Of a DNA stretch of 64,000 nt, positions 63,272-64,000 are shown one piece after another (position 1 is the stretch's first letter; every line of letters starts with the position of its first letter). This DNA is from Burkholderia sp. Ax-1724 (GTDB lineage: Bacteria; Pseudomonadota; Gammaproteobacteria; Burkholderiales; Burkholderiaceae). The DNA is taken from the NCBI RefSeq assembly GCF_011752995.1, contig NZ_VWWL01000010.1:186001-250000 (forward strand), in the 5' to 3' direction. The position numbers and the translations under genes are program-made. The notes under the pieces were generated by a model. It was given only the letters and a program-made list of their open reading frames with translations. It was not told the origin of the DNA and did not search any database.

Positions 63272-64000
63272 TCAGAAGCGCGTGATCATACCTAGTACAA
63301 AGGACGTCACGCTACCGCCGGGTTTGGTGGGCAGTCCCGCTCCTTGTGCGCCCGCCATCGAGAATGTCGCGCTGCTGCCATTGCGGACATGTCCTGCGCC
63401 GACATAGACGCCGGTTCTTTTCGACAGGGAGTAGTCGTAGCGAATCGCGTAGGTGGTGGAGTCCCCGGAACTATCGCCGAGTCGCTTGTATTGACCGAAG
63501 TCGAGCAGGAACACGCCAGGACCAATATGGCGGATCAGCACGGACAAATCATAGAAGTTGTTATTCGGGTTCTGGAATGTCGCCGTGCTGGCACCGGCCA
63601 CGTTCTGACCACCGCGATGAGTCTGGAAGATGATGGAGGGTTGAATCCAGTCAAAGTCGTACATCATCGCTGCCATCACATAATTGCCCTGGATGGTCGT
63701 CGTACCCGCGGTCACGGGAGTCGTCGTGGCTGCACTTTGTTGAAGGTAGTTCAAGTCGGCGGAGAACTGGCCAAGACGATAAGCCAGACCTACGGAAACC
63801 GTTCTACCCAGCGACGCGGGAAGCGTCGGATCGCCATTCGAACCGTTGGAATAGCTGGCGCGCAACGTCAGTCCGGCAAATGTCGGCGAGTTGTACCGTA
63901 TGGCATTGCTGTTTCGCGTCGTCCCGACAAAGAAGTAGTTGTTCGATGCATTGCCCCAGCCGAAGGTGGAGAGGGGACCCTGAGCAAACGTGATCAAGGT
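63272..64000 (-). CDS. OmpC-type outer-membrane porin, C-terminal part
   Basis: The last 242 codons; the start is beyond the right edge. Strand-and-loop pattern with TLRASYSNGSNG, SVGLAYRLGQFSADLNYLQQS, MAAMMYDFDWIQPSIIFQ, YAIRYDYSLSKRTGVYVGAGHVRN (the conserved LSKRT motif) and a C-terminal GMITRF. It probably admits the substrate of the neighbouring catabolic cluster (inference from position). Confidence 0.92.
   Translation of the reverse strand, partial: TLITFAQGPLSTFGWGNASNNYFFVGTTRNSNAIRYNSPTFAGLTLRASYSNGSNGDPTLPASLGRTVSVGLAYRLGQFSADLNYLQQSAATTTPVTAGTTTIQGNYVMAAMMYDFDWIQPSIIFQTHRGGQNVAGASTATFQNPNNNFYDLSVLIRHIGPGVFLLDFGQYKRLGDSSGDSTTYAIRYDYSLSKRTGVYVGAGHVRNGSSATFSMAGAQGAGLPTKPGGSVTSFVLGMITRF

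Overview
The window is high-GC DNA from a betaproteobacterium of the Burkholderia sensu lato group, most likely Paraburkholderia or a close relative. Supporting this are three OmpC-type porins, an IcmF fused mutase, a bioA-bioF-bioD-bioB operon, aceK, a type III effector promoter box of the Ralstonia/Burkholderia kind, and many LysR, MarR, IclR, LacI, AsnC and MerR regulators. I see no rRNA, tRNA, CRISPR array or replication origin. Coding density is high, and many neighbouring genes overlap by 1 or 4 bases, which implies translational coupling.

Layout: 1-5.2 kb holds the 5' end of an indolepyruvate oxidoreductase gene behind a tandem-hairpin leader, then an operon of N-formylglutamate amidohydrolase, IclR regulator and YfcC/DcuC-type transporter, divergent from a porin; twin 17-bp palindromes sit before the two divergent starts. 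5.2-16.1 kb has a Kir channel, small hypotheticals, a mannose/fructose operon (LacI, AGE isomerase, PfkB kinase), a BASS transporter, a secreted protein, a second porin and a LysR regulator. 16.3-28.3 kb is mainly housekeeping and acyl-CoA metabolism: IcmF, nitronate monooxygenase, haloacetate dehalogenase, Lrp/AsnC plus an EamA exporter, a YbaK-DUF1289-MaoC-MBL operon, HMG-CoA lyase and GhrA. 28.7-34 kb holds a small hydrolase and the biotin operon. 34.4-38.1 kb carries a 1199-residue candidate type III effector, AWR/RipA-like in length, with a perfect PIP box upstream. 38.2-47.3 kb has a secreted hydrolase, a thiolase-SDR-acyl-CoA dehydrogenase-YchJ operon, aceK, a LiuR-like MerR regulator and an MBL protein.

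47.4-49.2 kb is an A/T-richer islet: a decayed transposase, an orphan hcp, a small membrane protein and a DUF1493 gene. It looks like a type VI effector/immunity cassette. 49.5-64 kb is a catabolic cluster. One arm encodes an MmgE/PrpD protein, a three-component Rieske dioxygenase and an unusual SDR. The opposite arm encodes a dehydrogenase, PDC-lactonase-like amidohydrolase, enoyl-CoA hydratase, CaiB CoA-transferase, RraA aldolase and enolase-superfamily protein. A second dehydrogenase and a porin follow. A MarR gene lies between the arms, and a shared 14-bp dyad occurs at both ends. Its substrate is not evident, and it has no ring-cleavage dioxygenase.

The strongest leads are the PIP-box effector, the Hcp islet, and the MarR-dyad cluster with its altered catalytic residues.
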